A DNA stretch of 64,000 bases from JAUIET01 sp964352475 (GTDB taxonomy: Bacteria; Pseudomonadota; Gammaproteobacteria; Pseudomonadales; JAUIET01), in assembly GCA_964352475.1 (NCBI GenBank), contig CAYGSL010000005.1, positions 1 through 64,000 on the forward strand. Direction: 5' to 3'. The notes under the pieces were generated by a model that was not told where the DNA came from, made no database searches, and saw only the letters and a program-made list of their open reading frames with translations. Positions 61,619 to 64,000 of this stretch are shown piece by piece; position 1 is the first letter of the stretch; each line of letters begins with the position of its first letter. A program made the position numbers and the translations under genes.

Positions 61619-62710
61619 TTAGTAGCTGGTCTGCCTGACTCTGCGAATTCTGTCGTACACCACTTTTCGGATTCGGTTCACCGCACCCAATGGCCGATGA
61701 ACTTCCAAACCATGCCATGGATTGAACGCCATTGCTTCACACTGCTCAAGCTGCTCGTCGCTGTCAAACACCTGTGGCTTGAAGTGAATTTCAGCAACAG
61801 CTTGAAATGGTGATTTATCCTCTGGCCAGCGCGTAACAACATCTTCCACGGAATAATCGCCCTGAGGGATTTCCTGCACCATAAACGTCATGCACGCGGA
61901 TGAAGACGCCAAAATAGAAGTCATTGCGGCCCTTAGATAATCATCTTGTTCTGCTGTAACAGCATTATCCGTTTTGGCCAGCTTACAAGGCTTAGTCGAG
62001 TACTTTACGACCTGCTTGAACTTCCCTTCACCTAATTGGTACGGTACAGCTGACCAATAGCGAGTAGTCAAGGGATTATCAATCTTGCTTCTCAGCATTT
62101 GATAGGCGTTGTAGGAGCCGCGTATCCCCAGAACGAAAGGCAGCTTCAACCAACGCCACCACTGCCCTGACGCGCTGATCTCGAAAAATTCTGCGTAATC
62201 ACCAGCGTCATTCACAAAGAACACCGGGTGACTAATCAGAAGAAAGTCCTGATTGTCGGCCTGCGAATCAAGATCGGTTAATTTAGTGCCGGCCACGCCG
62301 CTTAGCTTGATAGCCATCCCACGGGTGTCGCCTTTTGAATCTGCTTGTTTAGGGTTAGGGCTGCCGTTGGAGAAGCGAACAATCGCGTCGTACGCTGCAC
62401 CCGGCTTAAAAACGCCGGCCTGAAATCGTTCAGGAATTTCTTCAAGAACTTGAAACCGCGCTACCGGGCAACCATGTGCCTTGGGATGCGCATCACGTTG
62501 GATAATGGAATTAGCGTAACGATGGCGAATCTCATGCTCGACAATATCGCCAATTGTTAATGCATGTTGTTGCTCATTCGGGTGCAGATGCTCGCCAAGG
62601 CTGGTATCCACAGAAGGGTAAGACAGTTCCTCGTCAGCGAGAACGCACTGCGTTATGAAAACGGTCAGCATAGCAAGCGCCGCACGCAACGAACTTCTCT
62701 GAAACTCCAT
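61619..62710 (-). CDS. exported catalase-family heme protein
   Basis: This 363-residue protein of the small catalase-like (SrpA-type) group has a signal peptide cleaved after about VLADE (residue 26). The shared fold blocks are AYDAIVRFSNGSPNP (about 109-123) and DTRGMAIKLSGV, with FLLISHPVFFVND in the distal region. Members bind heme; many have weak catalase or peroxygenase activity. An exported form would act in the periplasm on peroxide or lipid hydroperoxides. It stands alone, convergent with the DUF6316-like gene. Confidence 0.8.
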   Translation of the reverse strand: MEFQRSSLRAALAMLTVFITQCVLADEELSYPSVDTSLGEHLHPNEQQHALTIGDIVEHEIRHRYANSIIQRDAHPKAHGCPVARFQVLEEIPERFQAGVFKPGAAYDAIVRFSNGSPNPKQADSKGDTRGMAIKLSGVAGTKLTDLDSQADNQDFLLISHPVFFVNDAGDYAEFFEISASGQWWRWLKLPFVLGIRGSYNAYQMLRSKIDNPLTTRYWSAVPYQLGEGKFKQVVKYSTKPCKLAKTDNAVTAEQDDYLRAAMTSILASSSACMTFMVQEIPQGDYSVEDVVTRWPEDKSPFQAVAEIHFKPQVFDSDEQLEQCEAMAFNPWHGLEVHRPLGAVNRIRKVVYDRIRRVRQTSY

Positions 62711-62859
62711 ATTCCGCCCTTGCTCCTTATACTCTATTGTTGAATCTTGTTTGCTTGGCGCTCAAGCATACTTGCGAATGTGATTTGCAAGTACTTTACT
62801 TTTAAACATGAGCCTCAGGATAAGACTTGCTCTGCAAATTTCAAGGAAGACAGCTCGGT

Positions 62860-63099
62860 ATGAGCACAATACGAATCTATCTTAATATTCCCAAGCAAAC
62901 CCTGCTGCAGTACTACAAAGGCCGCGCCAGAAGCGTACTCACTACGGCGAGCGATGGACGCCGGATACGCTTTCCTATTGCCTGCCTGAGACCATTTGTT
63001 CGCAGTGACGGCATAAAAGGAAGTTTCGAGTTAGAAATTGACGCAGACAATCGTCTTCGCAGCATTAAAGCGGTAGGATATTCAGGCGTCCGACATTAG
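62860..63099 (+). CDS. DUF2835 family protein
   Basis: The 79-residue protein (ATG 62860) matches the DUF2835 family: IRIYLNIPKQTLLQYYKG, then a short beta-rich core with IRFPIACLRPFV. The family is small, conserved in gammaproteobacteria and uncharacterised. AAGGAAG lies about a dozen bases upstream. An earlier ATG at 62827 would add eleven residues with no family match. It overlaps the convergent YCII gene by 18 bases. Confidence 0.8.
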   Translation: MSTIRIYLNIPKQTLLQYYKGRARSVLTTASDGRRIRFPIACLRPFVRSDGIKGSFELEIDADNRLRSIKAVGYSGVRH

Positions 63100-63492
63100 T
63101 CGATACAATTCGCCGTCGCCGATCAGAAAAGGCACCACTGTGTTTGTTCTAAGCCCTCTCACCAACCACGGGTCTTTTGCAGCAATGCGTTTGGCTTGCA
63201 CCAGATCAGACGCTTTCAATAACATCGCATAATCGCCAGCGTGATACTGGCCATCTTCAGTAAGAACCGGCCCGCTGGCAAGCAGCAGTCCCTTGGCGTC
63301 AAGCTCTTCAAGATAGCTTCTGAATTCTGCGCGATAATCGTTTACCGCTGTAAGGTCACCAACCGGATGGCTAAGAATCCAGTAAATGGGCTGGCGTTTA
63401 AAACGGCTGGTTTTCGCCAATAGCGTGTTGGCCGATACTTTTGCGGGCATAGTAAACCCATCGGCATAAAGAGTATTTTCTTTAAACGGCAT
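63082..63492 (-). CDS. YCII-related domain protein
   Basis: The protein has 136 residues. A YciI-like dimeric alpha/beta-barrel domain lies at about 35-128, with the conserved Asp in AGDYAMLLKASDLVQAKRIAAKDPW. Members are small, possibly catalytic or substrate-binding proteins of unclear function. The N-terminal 33 residues are an extension before the domain; ATG at 63450 is an alternative start. It converges on the DUF2835 gene, overlapping it by 18 bases. Confidence 0.75.
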   Translation of the reverse strand: MPFKENTLYADGFTMPAKVSANTLLAKTSRFKRQPIYWILSHPVGDLTAVNDYRAEFRSYLEELDAKGLLLASGPVLTEDGQYHAGDYAMLLKASDLVQAKRIAAKDPWLVRGLRTNTVVPFLIGDGELYRLMSDA

Positions 63493-63623
63493 GCTGGGGT
63501 GTTCCGCACAGCAAAACAGTTCAGCTTATGTTCAGCGTCTCGATATTAAGCTGCACCCGGTGGATTGTAAGAATGAATTTCAACCATCCTGATTATTTCT
63601 CGCACAATTAGTTTGCTCCTGCC

Positions 63624-63663
63624 TGGCAGGTGGCGGTCTATGCCCCGTCCCTGCCATTTTTTT
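63624..63663 (+). terminator. rho-independent terminator in an intergenic region
   Basis: TGGCAGG at 63624-63630 pairs with CCTGCCA at 63650-63656, with possible extra GC pairing inside the loop, followed by seven T residues at 63657-63663. It is oriented for plus-strand transcription. No plus-strand gene ends nearby, so it may end a small RNA or act as a leader attenuator for the gene at 63770. Confidence 0.65.
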
Positions 63664-63769
63664 CTAACGGATATTTTTGCGTTTATGCGAATTGGTTCTA
63701 TTCTTTTGTTGTAACCAGTTCACTTTCAAAGTGACGAGTAATTCACTTATGCAACGAGCGAGATGAGCA

Positions 63770-64000
63770 ATGAACCCCAATGATTCTAAACCTGCATTGA
63801 TGGAAGTCGAAGAAGTAGAAGCCAAAGAAGGCTCAAAGGCAGAGAAAAATACAGCTAAAGCTGAAGCATTAAAAGCGAAACCAGAGGCAGAAGCCACTGC
63901 GAAAGAGGTGAAGGAGGAAGCCAGTATTCCTACCGCCGGCGCAGATGATGATATGGCCAAAGTGCAGGAATTGCTGTTCGGCAATCAGCTTCGCGCAGTA
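63770..64000 (+). CDS. N-terminal part of an unrecognised acidic protein (3' end outside window)
   Basis: The frame from ATG 63770 is open for 77 codons to the window end. The first 45 residues are low-complexity Ala/Lys/Glu (MEVEEVEAKEGSKAEK-type). After DDDMAKVQ comes ELLFGNQLRAV. The spaced hydrophobic pattern LLFGNQLR resembles the beginning of a helical domain found at the N-terminus of various envelope-linked proteins, but too little is visible to name a family. The charged repeat could be a linker or coiled coil. AGCGAGAT upstream is only a modest ribosome site. A terminator-like hairpin lies 107 bases upstream. Confidence 0.6.
   Translation, partial: MNPNDSKPALMEVEEVEAKEGSKAEKNTAKAEALKAKPEAEATAKEVKEEASIPTAGADDDMAKVQELLFGNQLRAV

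Noticed and set aside
1..64000. tRNA, rRNA, CRISPR, insertion sequence or prophage signals
   Set aside because: I looked for cloverleaf-like blocks, regular direct repeats, transposase or integrase motifs and found none that I could support.

Overview
The window reads as the chromosome of a marine-type gammaproteobacterium. The rnhA-dnaQ pair, SohB, NhaB, an MltD lipoprotein, a FimL-like protein, DUF2835 and a complete Gsp type II secretion locus all fit that class. I cannot name the genus. I see no tRNA, rRNA, CRISPR array, insertion sequence or phage gene. Genes are densely packed, often overlapping by 1-36 bases. By eye the 11-28 kb stretch is more AT-rich than the secretion locus, but I did not compute this.

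Bases 1-28540 form one large envelope-polysaccharide region. Its left edge (1-6099) holds a lipid-linked sugar module: two GT2 proteins (the second with degenerate catalytic motifs), a flippase-like membrane protein, a methyltransferase, an epimerase-type SDR and a GlpD-like dehydrogenase. Next, on the minus strand (6196-11435), comes a complete export and chain-length module: ExeA-like ATPase, BY-kinase, Wzz-type copolymerase, outer-membrane barrel and Wza-type export protein. This is the set usually linked to XrtA/PEP-CTERM loci, but no exosortase lies in the window. From 11663 to 28540 lies the polymer assembly block. It has four GT4 glycosyltransferases, a GT39-like membrane transferase, a Wzx-type flippase, a Wzy-type polymerase/ligase, an initiating polyprenyl-phosphate sugar transferase, a secreted protein of unknown function and four separate sulfotransferases. 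The natural reading is a Wzx/Wzy-type exopolysaccharide that is sulfated.

Bases 28775-36380 are mixed housekeeping and accessory genes. They include a short HEAT-like protein; an SDR, a VUT/YhhQ-type transporter and a PTPS-like protein that form a small pterin-type operon; an MFS exporter; a gamma-glutamyltransferase; and an exported aspartoacylase-family protein.

Bases 36478-51070 are a type II secretion locus. gspC-gspD run rightward; gspE-F-G-H-I-J-K-L-M and then gspA-gspB run leftward from the same divergent region. A second GspD-like secretin converges on gspB at the far end. gspN and the prepilin peptidase are not present.

Bases 51089-64000 carry sohB, a conserved two-TM protein, the FimL-like protein, nhaB, dnaQ-rnhA-methyltransferase, mltD, a lipoprotein, a catalase-family protein, DUF2835 and YCII proteins, and the start of a gene that runs off the right edge.
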